From contig NZ_CP072524.1 of the NCBI RefSeq assembly GCF_017753665.1, positions 2,108,001-2,172,000 of the forward strand: DNA of 64,000 nucleotides, written 5' to 3'. Of the stretch, positions 1-7,884 are shown piece by piece; within the stretch, counting starts at the first letter, position 1, and the number at the start of each line of letters is the position of its first letter. This stretch comes from Neisseria sicca. Its GTDB lineage: Bacteria; Pseudomonadota; Gammaproteobacteria; Burkholderiales; Neisseriaceae. A program made the translations under genes and the position numbers. Under the pieces are notes generated by a model. That model was not told where the DNA came from. It did no database searches and saw only the letters and a list, made by a program, of their open reading frames with translations.

Positions 1-570
1 CTGATCGACTTCAACCGCGACGTTTGGGGTTATATTTCATTGGGTTACTTCAAACAAAAAGTCAAAGCGGGCGAAGTCGGCTCTTCCACCATGCCGCACA
101 AAGTCAACCCCATCGACTTTGAAAACTCCGAGGGCAACCTCGGCATGGCAAACGCCGTATTGGGCTTCTTGTCCGAAAAACTGCCCGTCTCCCGCTGGCA
201 GCGCGACCTGACCGACAGCACCGTCCTGCGCAATATGGGCGTAGGCGTAGGCTATGCCGTGTTGGGTTTCGCCGCCCACCTGCGCGGCCTGAACAAGCTC
301 GAACCCAACCCCGCCGCACTGGTCGCCGATTTGGATGCCACTTGGGAACTGCTCGCCGAACCGATTCAAACCGTTATGCGCCGCCACGGCGTCGCCAATC
401 CTTACGAAAAACTGAAAGACCTGACGCGCGGCAAAGGCGGCATCACGCCCGAAGTGCTGAAAGTCTTCATCGAATCGCTGGAAATCCCCGCCGAAGCCAA
501 ATCCCAACTGCTCGCCCTGACCCCCGCGCTCTACATCGGCAAAGCGGAAGAATTGGCGAAACGGATTTGA
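1..570 (+). CDS. purB: Adenylosuccinate lyase, C-terminal part (cut by window edge)
   Basis: The reading frame is open from base 1, so the gene begins upstream of the window and about 189 C-terminal residues are visible. The fumarase/aspartase superfamily signature GSSTMPHKVNPIDFEN lies near the start; its flexible loop carries the catalytic serine. The enzyme cleaves adenylosuccinate to AMP and fumarate, and SAICAR to AICAR, in purine synthesis in the cytosol. The sequence after the signature (LPVSRWQRDLTDSTVLRN) is typical of the long gamma-proteobacterial-type PurB. A DUS inverted repeat follows 34 bases after the stop and probably ends the transcript. Identification is secure; only the 5' part is missing. 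Confidence 0.96.
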   Translation: MIDFNRDVWGYISLGYFKQKVKAGEVGSSTMPHKVNPIDFENSEGNLGMANAVLGFLSEKLPVSRWQRDLTDSTVLRNMGVGVGYAVLGFAAHLRGLNKLEPNPAALVADLDATWELLAEPIQTVMRRHGVANPYEKLKDLTRGKGGITPEVLKVFIESLEIPAEAKSQLLALTPALYIGKAEELAKRI

Positions 571-603
571 TGCAGCCTTGATGATTTGAGATTGAGTTGA
601 AAC

Positions 604-650
604 AAAAGGTCGTCTGAAAACCAAAACTGATGGTTTTCAGACGACCTTTT
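604..650. terminator. DUS inverted-repeat terminator after purB
   Basis: Two DUS in opposite orientation (AAAAGGTCGTCTGAAAACCA and its complement) flank a short loop and end in a T run. Paired DUS acting as rho-independent terminators are well known in Neisseria. Confidence 0.85.
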
Positions 651-656
651 GTCAAA

Positions 657-764
657 TATAGTGGATTAACTTTAAACCAGTACGGCGTTGCCTCGCCTTG
701 CCGTACTATCTTGTACTGTCTGCGGCTTCGTCGCCTTGTCCTGATTTAAATTTAATCCACTATA
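657..764. mobile_element. Correia repeat enclosed element, short form (108 bp)
   Basis: Begins TATAGTGGATTAACTTTAAA and ends with the complementary TTTAAATTTAATCCACTATA, the inverted termini of Correia elements. Compared with the full copy at 13311-13467 it lacks the internal stretch of about 50 bp. Such elements can be processed by RNase III and can supply outward promoters at their ends. It lies between purB and truC and interrupts no gene. Confidence 0.92.
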
Positions 765-767
765 AGA

Positions 768-852
768 GTAGCGTGGGCATTGCCCACGACTTTCAACCCA
801 GACATCCGAACCCAATCATTTCTATTCATTCCGTGGGTAAAACCCACGCTAC
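768..852. repeat. GTAGCGTGGG inverted-repeat element, copy A
   Basis: Starts GTAGCGTGGGCATTGCCCAC and ends in the near complement (CGTGGGTAAAACCCACGCTAC). Each arm is itself a small hairpin (GTGGGC...GCCCAC). A second copy with the same architecture but a different centre lies at 34606-34710. It abuts the preceding Correia element. I do not recognise it as a named family. Confidence 0.6.
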
Positions 853-912
853 GGGCTTAGTTTTTGATACGGAACCCGCGCCACCAGCCTGCCTGTTGGC
901 GCGACCTTTCGC

Positions 913-1620
913 TTAGGCTTCAAACTTATCCAGCCAAATCCGCCAGCTCTCGTCGGTATCGGCGCAGACGGTCAGGGTTTCGCCGTTTTCGATGCTTTGG
1001 AACGACAGGCTGCGGGCGTGGAGCATGAGGCGGGTGGTGCCGAGGTGGGCGGCGGTGGCGTGGTTTTGGCGCAGGTCGCCGTAGTTGGTGTCGCCGACGA
1101 TGGGGTGGAAGATGTGTTTCATGTGGCGGCGCAGTTGGTGTTTGCGGCCTGTGTACGGGATGAGTTCTGCCCACGAGTAGCGCGAGGTCGGGTAGCGGGC
1201 GGCGGATTGGAAGGGCAATTCGGTGCGCGCCAGGCAGCGGTATTGGGTTTGGGCGTCTTGGAGGGTAGCTTCGGTTTGGGATTCGGCGATTTTGTCGGGC
1301 TGATATTTGAGGGGGTAATCGATGAGTCCGTCGTCGGGCAAATATCCGCGTACGATTGCCCAGTAGGTTTTGTGTGTGGTTTTTTGTTCGAACTGCTGCG
1401 TCAGCAGGCGGGCGGCTTCGGGATCGAGGGCAAACAGGAGGACGCCGGATGTGGGGCGGTCGAGGCGGTGGGCGGGATAGACGTGTTGTCCGATTTGGTC
1501 GCGCAGGGTCTGCATGACGAACTGTGTTTCGTGGCGGTCGAGCCAGCTCCGGTGGACGAGCATTCTGGCGGGTTTGTTGACGGCGATGGTGCGGCTGTCG
1601 CGGTAGAGGATTTCGAGCAT
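913..1620 (-). CDS. truC: RluA-family pseudouridine synthase, TruC-like
   Basis: A 235-residue stand-alone catalytic domain of the RluA superfamily with no N-terminal S4 domain. The core motif HRLDRPTSG sits at residues 51-59, with the catalytic aspartate at D54. A second conserved block, YTGRKHQLRRHMKH, lies in the C-terminal half. Size and motif spelling fit TruC, which makes pseudouridine 65 in some tRNAs; other small RluA-type enzymes cannot be excluded from sequence alone. It is a single gene between a repeat-filled gap and the divergently transcribed LOG gene. Confidence 0.82.
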   Translation of the reverse strand: MLEILYRDSRTIAVNKPARMLVHRSWLDRHETQFVMQTLRDQIGQHVYPAHRLDRPTSGVLLFALDPEAARLLTQQFEQKTTHKTYWAIVRGYLPDDGLIDYPLKYQPDKIAESQTEATLQDAQTQYRCLARTELPFQSAARYPTSRYSWAELIPYTGRKHQLRRHMKHIFHPIVGDTNYGDLRQNHATAAHLGTTRLMLHARSLSFQSIENGETLTVCADTDESWRIWLDKFEA

Positions 1621-1825
1621 GGCAGGATGTGGGCGGAAATGGGGGATTGTAACGCAAGCGGCGCGGCTGCGACGGCAATCTTGTCCCTTTCGGGCGGGTA
1701 AACGGGCTGAAACGCATGATTCGGTTCAAATAAGGAACACTTGCTGCCGTTCATGTTTGCGTTTTCAGACGACCTCGGGTTCTGTCGGTTACAATGTGGG
1801 GGTTTAACAAGATGAAGGAAAAACC

Positions 1826-2554
1826 GTGAGCCTGCTCAAAAAACTGCCCAAGCCCATGCTGCCCGATGAGGCGCGCCGCGAGATTCAGGCGCGGGAGTCG
1901 TATCATGTTTTGAAGATTATTTCGGAATTTGTCGAAGCGGGCGAGGAGCTGCGGGCAATTCAGCCTGCGGTCAGCATTTACGGCAGCGCGCGCACGCCGG
2001 AAAACCATCCTGACTATGAATTTACGCTGCGACTGGCACGCAAGCTCTCGGATGCCGGTTTTTCTGTCATTTCGGGCGGCGGGCCGGGGATTATGGAAGC
2101 GGCGAACAAAGGCGCGTTTGCGGGCGCAAGCCCTGCGGTGGGGCTGAATATCGTGTTGCCGCACGAACAAAAAGCCAATCCGTATCAGGATTTGTCCATC
2201 AAGTTCCAACATTTCTTCCCGCGCAAAGTGATGTTTGTGAAACACGCGGTCGCGTATGTCGTCATGCCCGGCGGCTTCGGCACGCTGGACGAACTGTTTG
2301 AAAGCCTGACGCTGGTGCAGACGGGCAAAACGCCTGACCGCCCGATTATCTTGGTGGGCAAGGATTTTTGGTCGGGCTTGTTGGACTGGATACGCAAAGA
2401 GCTGCTCGGGCGCGGGCTGATTTCGGAAGCCGATATGGATTTAATCCGACTGATCGACGGCGAAGACGAAATCATCGAAGAAATCTTCGCGCACTACGAA
2501 AACCGTCTGGAAGATTTTTCCGAAGGCGTCAACGCGTGGTCGCTCGGCTTGTGA
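1826..2554 (+). CDS. LOG-family (TIGR00730) nucleotide phosphoribohydrolase-like protein
   Basis: 242 residues. Two signature motifs of the LOG / 'lysine decarboxylase-like' Rossmann family are present: GGGPGIMEA (residues 84-92) and PGGFGTLDE (148-156). Characterised members hydrolyse cytokinin riboside or nucleoside 5'-monophosphates; the older lysine decarboxylase label is not supported. The start is a GTG with a good ribosome site (GAAGGAA, 1814-1820); no in-frame ATG lies nearby. The N-terminal 45 residues are a helical extension seen in the longer proteobacterial subgroup. The substrate here is unknown. Confidence 0.85.
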   Translation: MSLLKKLPKPMLPDEARREIQARESYHVLKIISEFVEAGEELRAIQPAVSIYGSARTPENHPDYEFTLRLARKLSDAGFSVISGGGPGIMEAANKGAFAGASPAVGLNIVLPHEQKANPYQDLSIKFQHFFPRKVMFVKHAVAYVVMPGGFGTLDELFESLTLVQTGKTPDRPIILVGKDFWSGLLDWIRKELLGRGLISEADMDLIRLIDGEDEIIEEIFAHYENRLEDFSEGVNAWSLGL

Positions 2555-2777
2555 TGGGCTGGGAGGTCGTCTGAAAACCGTTTGAATCTTGCGGGTTGGG
2601 TTGAAATCAAGACAAGGCTGCAACGCCGTATCGGTTTCCAGTTAACCCGATATAGAATCGTTTCAGACGACTCAGACGACCCCTGCCTATTTCGGTACAA
2701 TACCTTTTCGCCGCAAGGCAGCCACGCCGCCGCGAACATTCCCTTTATCCACTCCACCCGACCCAACCCGACCATTT

Positions 2778-3644
2778 ATGACCGATACCGCCCAAATCAT
2801 CACCAGCTACGGCCGCCGCTACATCGTGCGCACGTCCGACGGCAAAACCTACGAAGCCAGCACGCGCAAAAAGCGGGTGGATTTCGCCTGCGGCGACCGC
2901 GTGCATATCCAAAACATCAACGCCGAACAAGCCGTCATCGAAGACTATCTCCCGCGCGAAAGCCTGCTTTACCGTCAAGACGCATGGAAAACCAAGCTGA
3001 TCGCCGCGAATGTTACCCAGCTCCTTATCGTGACCGCCGCCGTTCCCTCGCCCAGCGAAGCCCTGTTGCAACGCGCGCTCCTAGCCGCCGAAGCCGCCGG
3101 CATCCAAGCCGTCATCATTCTGAACAAAGCCGACCTGCCCGAAACCGCCCTCTGGCGCGAAAAACTCAAATTCTACGAAACGCTCGGTTATCCCGTCATC
3201 GAAACCCGCGCGCTGGAAAACGCCGACATCCTGCGCCCCGACCTGCAAGGGCATACCAACATCCTGCTCGGACAAAGCGGCATGGGCAAATCCACCCTGA
3301 CCAACGCCCTCTTAGGCAACCAAACCGCCCGCACCGGCGACATCTCCACCGCGCTCGACTCCGGCAAACACACCACCACCCACGCCCAGCTTTACGATTT
3401 AAACGAAGAAACCCAATTGATCGACTCCCCCGGTTTGCAAGAATTCGGGCTGCACCACCTCCAAGCCGCCGACCTGCTGCAATACTTCCCCGACCTGAAC
3501 CACCTCGTCGGACAATGCCGCTTCCACAACTGCACCCACCGCGCCGAACCCGGCTGCGCCGTCAAAGCCGCCGCCGAAGCAGGCGAAGCCAAGCCCGAAC
3601 GCATCGAGTTTTTACAACGGATAACAGATGAGTTGTTGAGATAG
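2778..3644 (+). CDS. rsgA: Ribosome small-subunit-dependent GTPase A
   Basis: 288 residues with the circularly permuted GTPase order that defines this family. G4 (NKAD, 116-119) comes before G1 (GQSGMGKS, 165-172) and G3 (DSPG, 216-219). The N-terminal OB fold occupies roughly residues 1-80. The C-terminal zinc site is visible as C247, C252, H254 and C260. RsgA acts in late maturation of the 30S subunit, checking the decoding site and releasing RbfA. The stop is 95 bases from that of the convergent RNB ribonuclease gene, with a shared hairpin between them. Confidence 0.96.
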   Translation: MTDTAQIITSYGRRYIVRTSDGKTYEASTRKKRVDFACGDRVHIQNINAEQAVIEDYLPRESLLYRQDAWKTKLIAANVTQLLIVTAAVPSPSEALLQRALLAAEAAGIQAVIILNKADLPETALWREKLKFYETLGYPVIETRALENADILRPDLQGHTNILLGQSGMGKSTLTNALLGNQTARTGDISTALDSGKHTTTHAQLYDLNEETQLIDSPGLQEFGLHHLQAADLLQYFPDLNHLVGQCRFHNCTHRAEPGCAVKAAAEAGEAKPERIEFLQRITDELLR

Positions 3645-3674
3645 AGTAGGCAGTCGGACTTGTCTTTGTGAAAT

Positions 3675-3725
3675 AAAAAAACGTCGTCTGAAAACTTGAG
3701 AACAGGTTTTCAGACGACGTTTTTT
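3675..3725. terminator. Bidirectional DUS-like terminator between rsgA and RNB gene
   Basis: AAAAAAACGTCGTCTGAAAA pairs with its complement across a 6-base loop. T and A runs on both sides let it serve both convergent genes. The first base pair of the DUS is altered (ACGTCGTCTGAA instead of AGGTCGTCTGAA). Confidence 0.85.
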
Positions 3726-3738
3726 CATGACGGCAAAC

Positions 3739-5601
3739 TTACGCAACCGCAGGAGCGACGGCTTTCACATAATTCAGCGCGATAAACTGCTTTTCGGGAT
3801 CAAGCTCGGTGATTTTGAGCAGGACTTGCGTTTTGGGCAGCGCGTCGAACGGGATGCCGGTGGCGCGGGTTACCAGCGGCAGGCCTTCGATGCGGACGAG
3901 GTCTTCTTTGAGGATGGTCGCGGTCAGTTCGCTTGTGCCTTGCTGTTGCAGGTACACGAGGCTCCAGTAGGCTTCCATCTGCCGTTGGAAGTCGGCGTAG
4001 GCGGTGTAGGCGGTGTCGAAGTCGCGCAGGGCGGCGAAGAGTTCGGCATCGCTTTGCTGGAAGAGCGGCTCGGCGGTGTCGTCTATCAAGCTGAGAAGTT
4101 GTTTTTGGTTGATGTAGTCGGCGGCGCGGCGCAGCGGCGAGGTGAACCAGCCGTAATGCTGTACGCCCATGCCGATGTGCGGCTCGGATTTGGTGCTCAT
4201 GCGCACTTTGCCTGCCGGTTGGACGCGGAAGAGGCCGGGCAGGTCGTTGTCATGGAGCATCTGCGCCCAAGTGCTGTTGGCGAGTATCATCATTTCGCTG
4301 ACCAGAATGTCGATGGGCGAACCGCGTTCGCGGCGGACGACGGAGACTTTGCCTGCCTCATCCAATTCAATGCTGTAATCGTATTGCGGCGCGCGGTCGG
4401 GTTCGTATTTGCCGCGTGCTTTTTGCAGGGCGACGGCGAATTGGTAGAACCAAATCAGGTCTTGATGGTGGGCGAACATCATTTCGCCGGCTTCGTCCAA
4501 GCCGGTTTCGGCGTTGAAATGCGGCTCAATGGTTTGGATGCGCAGGTTTTCGGCGATATTGACGGCTTCGATTTTGCAGGTCGGCTCGCCGACATTGAAC
4601 TCGCCGTCCACATCGAAATAAATGCTGACGGCAGGACGGTACGCGCCTGCATCAAGGCTGAACGCGGCAATCCAGTTTTCAGGCAGCATGGTGATTTTGC
4701 CGCCGGGAAAATAGACCGTACTCAAGCGTTCCATGATGTTTTTTTCCATTTTGTCGCCTGGTTTAATGGCAAGCGACGGCGCGGCGATATGGATGCCGAC
4801 GCGCTTCGTGCCGTTGCCCAAATCGGTCAGGCTTAAAGCGTCGTCCACTTCGGTGGTTGATTCGTCGTCGATGGAAAAGGCGGTAACATCGGCCTTGGGC
4901 AGGTCGGGCATTTCAGGTAAGGGGAGGTCGGGAAAGCCTGTTCCTTTAGGGAAGTATTTGATTTCAAACCCGTCTTGCAGATATTGGGGGATGGACGTAA
5001 TGCCGCCCGTTTTTTTCGCCAATTCGTAGGCGGAGGTTTTCAGCGCGTCGGCGGCTTTGGTAAAGGCTTTGTAGGTCAGCGACTGCTTGTCGGGCGCGTG
5101 TAGGATGGTTTTCAAATCCGCCGCGATTTCAGACGGCATCTCGCCGCGTTTCAAGGCTTCCGCCCAAGCATCGATTTGCGCGTCTTGTTGTTTTTTGCGT
5201 TCGATGGCGGCAAGTGCTTGTTTCAAAGTCTCTTCAGGTGCGGCTTTGAACACGCCTTTGGCTTTTTTGTAGAAATACATCGGCGCGGCGTAAAGCGCAA
5301 TCAAGGTCGCCGCCAGCTCGGTTTTGGTCGGCGCATGGCCGTAATATTCTTCGGCAATCGCCTCGGCGGAAAATTCTTCTTCGCCGCATACTTCCCACAA
5401 TAAATCGGTGTCGATGTCCGCAGCCTGCGCCTGCGCGTTTTCCAAAAATGCCGCCATATCGCCGTCAAACTCGGCAAAGACGTTGTTCGCCTTCACTTTA
5501 GTGCGCTTGCCGTGTTGGGTATCGACTTGGTAGGTGGCGTCGTTTTTTTGGACGATGGCGGCGACTTTGAATTGGCCGGACTCTTCGTAAAAGATATTCA
5601 T
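3739..5601 (-). CDS. RNB-domain 3'-5' exoribonuclease (RNase II/R family)
   Basis: 620 residues. The RNB catalytic block with its acidic metal-binding residues is seen at about 241-257 (AFSIDDESTTEVDDALS), followed by long family-typical stretches such as RVGIHIAAPSL and GWFTSPLRRAADY. The N-terminal 230 residues resemble neither the cold-shock pair of RNase R nor that of E. coli RNase II closely, so I leave the symbol empty. The product should degrade single-stranded RNA processively in the cytosol. The promoter region upstream holds a DUS pair and a Correia element. Confidence 0.88.
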   Translation of the reverse strand: MNIFYEESGQFKVAAIVQKNDATYQVDTQHGKRTKVKANNVFAEFDGDMAAFLENAQAQAADIDTDLLWEVCGEEEFSAEAIAEEYYGHAPTKTELAATLIALYAAPMYFYKKAKGVFKAAPEETLKQALAAIERKKQQDAQIDAWAEALKRGEMPSEIAADLKTILHAPDKQSLTYKAFTKAADALKTSAYELAKKTGGITSIPQYLQDGFEIKYFPKGTGFPDLPLPEMPDLPKADVTAFSIDDESTTEVDDALSLTDLGNGTKRVGIHIAAPSLAIKPGDKMEKNIMERLSTVYFPGGKITMLPENWIAAFSLDAGAYRPAVSIYFDVDGEFNVGEPTCKIEAVNIAENLRIQTIEPHFNAETGLDEAGEMMFAHHQDLIWFYQFAVALQKARGKYEPDRAPQYDYSIELDEAGKVSVVRRERGSPIDILVSEMMILANSTWAQMLHDNDLPGLFRVQPAGKVRMSTKSEPHIGMGVQHYGWFTSPLRRAADYINQKQLLSLIDDTAEPLFQQSDAELFAALRDFDTAYTAYADFQRQMEAYWSLVYLQQQGTSELTATILKEDLVRIEGLPLVTRATGIPFDALPKTQVLLKITELDPEKQFIALNYVKAVAPAVA

Positions 5602-5670
5602 GTATTGCTGCTGTCAGGTTGAAGTGGGAAACGGACGATTTTAGCAGATTCTTGTTGATAAAGACGGACA

Positions 5671-5737
5671 AAAGGTCGTCTGAAAAACTTGCCCTCCCCT
5701 TCTCATTTCATAGAAACCGCCTTTTCAGACGACCTTT
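5671..5737. repeat. Inverted DUS pair upstream of RNB gene
   Basis: AAAGGTCGTCTGAAAA and its complement are separated by about 35 bases. This is looser than the terminators elsewhere, and no gene ends here, so it is more likely a pair of uptake sequences than a functional terminator. Confidence 0.6.
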
Positions 5738-5825
5738 GACGACTTTGACCGCGCTCAAAACTGCTGCGCTCCGCTCATGCTGCCTGATTTGAAATAATTT
5801 GTTTAAAAATAAAAGGATAGCCTTG

Positions 5826-5932
5826 TATAGTGGCTTAACTTTAAACCAGTACGGCGTTGCCTCGCCTTGCCGTACTATCTGTACTGTCTGCGGCTTCGTC
5901 GCCTTGTCCTGATTTAAATTTAATCCACTATA
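5826..5932. mobile_element. Correia repeat enclosed element, short form (107 bp)
   Basis: TATAGTGGCTTAACTTTAAA to TTTAATCCACTATA, with the same internal deletion as the copy at 657-764 and one mismatch in the left terminus. It lies 114 bases upstream of the acyl-CoA dehydrogenase start and could contribute an outward promoter. Confidence 0.92.
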
Positions 5933-6046
5933 TTTTGCCTGAGGTCGTCTGAAAACCTGCGCTTTGCAAACCTGTGGTTTAGGATTAGTATAACTATACC
6001 AATTTATCCCAAATCCATTTCAAATCATTCACTTCGGAGAGATTCC

Positions 6047-7816
6047 ATGAGCTACACGGCCCCTGTAAACGAATTGCGTTTCGGCATCCGCGTGCACGGC
6101 AGGTTGGACGAAATCCTGCAACTGCCCCATGCGGAAGGTTTGGATGCGGAAACGGTGGATGCAGTGCTGGACGAAGCGGCGCGGTTTGCCTCGGAACAAT
6201 GGGCGGGCACCAACCGCACCGGCGACCTCTACGGCGCGGGTTTTTCAGACGACCTGATCACCACTCATCCGGATTTGGCGCGTGCCTACTATGATTTCTG
6301 CGAAGCGGGCTGGGCGGGTTTGCGCGCGCCGGCGGAGTTTGGCGGGCAGGGGCTGCCGGCGGTCGTGTCGGCGGCGTGTGAGGAGATGTGGTGCGCCGCC
6401 AATCTTGCCCTGTCGCTGATGCCGATGCTGACGCTGGGGGCGGTGGACGCGCTGTTCAAACACGGCAGCGAGGAGCAGAAACAGACCTACCTGCCGAAAA
6501 TGTGCAGCGGCGAATGGGCGGGAACGATGAATTTGAGCGAGCCGCAGGCGGGTTCGGATTTGAACCATATCGCCACCCGCGCCGTGCCGAAAGAAAACGG
6601 CGCGTATGCCCTCAGCGGTCAGAAAATCTTCATCACTTGGGGCGATCAGGAAATGACGGAAAACATCGTCCATCTGGTGCTCGCGCGCCTGCCCGATGCC
6701 GCGCCGGGCGTGCAGGGCGTGTCGATGTTTATCGTGCCGAAATATTTGGTGAACGCGGACGGCAGCTTGGGCGGACGCAACGGCGTGCGCGCCATCGGCA
6801 TCGAACACAAGCTCGGCATACACGCCAGTCCGACCTGTACGATGGAGTTTGACAACGCCGAAGGCTATTTGGTCGGCAGGGCGGGCAAGGGTTTGGCGTA
6901 TATGTTTACCATGATGAAAACCGCGCGGCTGAACGTCGGCATCGAAGGCCACGCCGTCGCCGAACGCGCCTACCAAAACGCGCTCGCCTATGCCAAAGAG
7001 CGCGTGCAGGGACGCGACGAAGCGGACGGTTCAGACGACGTGGCGATTATCCGCCATCCCGACGTGCGCCGTATGTTGTTGATACAAAAGGCAACGCTCG
7101 CCGCCCAACGCGCCCTGTATCTGCGCGCTGCCGCCCTGACCGATTTTGCCGCCGCCTGCCCCGACAACGTATTGCGCAAAGAAGCGGAGCGCGAACTGGA
7201 TTTCCTGATTCCCATCGTCAAGGCTTGGCCGACCGACAACGGCGTCGTCCTGACCAACCTCGCCGTCCAGATTTACGGCGGCGCGGGCTACGTCGAAGAA
7301 AGCGGCGTGGCGCAATACCTGCGCGACGTGCGGATTACGCCGATTTACGAAGGCACCAACGGCATACAGGCCGCCGATTTGGCAGGGCGCAAAACCACCG
7401 GCAAAAACGGCGCGCTGCCCTTGAAGCTGCTCGCCGAAGGCAAAGAGCTGGCAGACAAACTCGCCGCCGCCGAACCTGCCGCCGCGCAGCAACTGGCGCA
7501 AGCCATTGAAACGGCGGAACAAAGCATCGCCCGCATGGTCGGATACGCCGACCATCCCGCCCTCGCCGCCGCCGCGTCCAACGCCTACCTGCAACAAATG
7601 GGGCTGACGCTCGGCGCCATCGGACTCGCCCGCGCCTACCTTGCCGCCGCAGCCGCCCGAACGGACAACGCCGACGGCTTCGGCAGCAATTTCTACGCCA
7701 CACAGCAACACAACGCCCGCGTCTATTGCGCCCACGTCCTACCGCAGGTGTACGCCTGCGCCGCGCAGATTGAAAACGCGCAGGCATTGCTGGATGTGCC
7801 GTTAGAACTTTATTGA
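6047..7816 (+). CDS. Acyl-CoA dehydrogenase, long type with C-terminal extension
   Basis: 589 residues, about 200 longer than classical acyl-CoA dehydrogenases because of a C-terminal helical domain. FAD/substrate signatures are MNLSEPQAGSDL (161-172) and QIYGGAGY (408-415). The likely catalytic base is E435 in TPIYEGTNGI. Length and motifs fit the DmdC-like / FadE-like group that oxidises medium-chain or 3-methylthiopropionyl-type CoA esters; the substrate cannot be read from sequence. It would pass electrons to the ETF encoded at 30-32 kb. Two DUS cores lie in frame and encode SDD (about residues 67-69 and 329-331). Confidence 0.9.
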   Translation: MSYTAPVNELRFGIRVHGRLDEILQLPHAEGLDAETVDAVLDEAARFASEQWAGTNRTGDLYGAGFSDDLITTHPDLARAYYDFCEAGWAGLRAPAEFGGQGLPAVVSAACEEMWCAANLALSLMPMLTLGAVDALFKHGSEEQKQTYLPKMCSGEWAGTMNLSEPQAGSDLNHIATRAVPKENGAYALSGQKIFITWGDQEMTENIVHLVLARLPDAAPGVQGVSMFIVPKYLVNADGSLGGRNGVRAIGIEHKLGIHASPTCTMEFDNAEGYLVGRAGKGLAYMFTMMKTARLNVGIEGHAVAERAYQNALAYAKERVQGRDEADGSDDVAIIRHPDVRRMLLIQKATLAAQRALYLRAAALTDFAAACPDNVLRKEAERELDFLIPIVKAWPTDNGVVLTNLAVQIYGGAGYVEESGVAQYLRDVRITPIYEGTNGIQAADLAGRKTTGKNGALPLKLLAEGKELADKLAAAEPAAAQQLAQAIETAEQSIARMVGYADHPALAAAASNAYLQQMGLTLGAIGLARAYLAAAAARTDNADGFGSNFYATQQHNARVYCAHVLPQVYACAAQIENAQALLDVPLELY

Positions 7817-7830
7817 CGGATACGGGTTTG

Positions 7831-7876
7831 AAAAGAGGTCGTCTGAAACTGGAAATCAGGTTTCAGACGACCTCTT
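7831..7876. terminator. DUS inverted-repeat terminator between convergent genes
   Basis: AAAGAGGTCGTCTGAAAC pairs with GTTTCAGACGACCTCTTT. It lies between the acyl-CoA dehydrogenase stop and the dinG stop, serving both strands. Confidence 0.88.
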
Positions 7877-7884
7877 TATGGGTT

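Noticed and set aside
2582..3631. Plus-strand frame of 349 codons overlapping rsgA in another phase
   Set aside because: The product is almost only Arg, Pro and His, typical of a shifted frame of a GC-rich gene; rsgA itself has all GTPase motifs.
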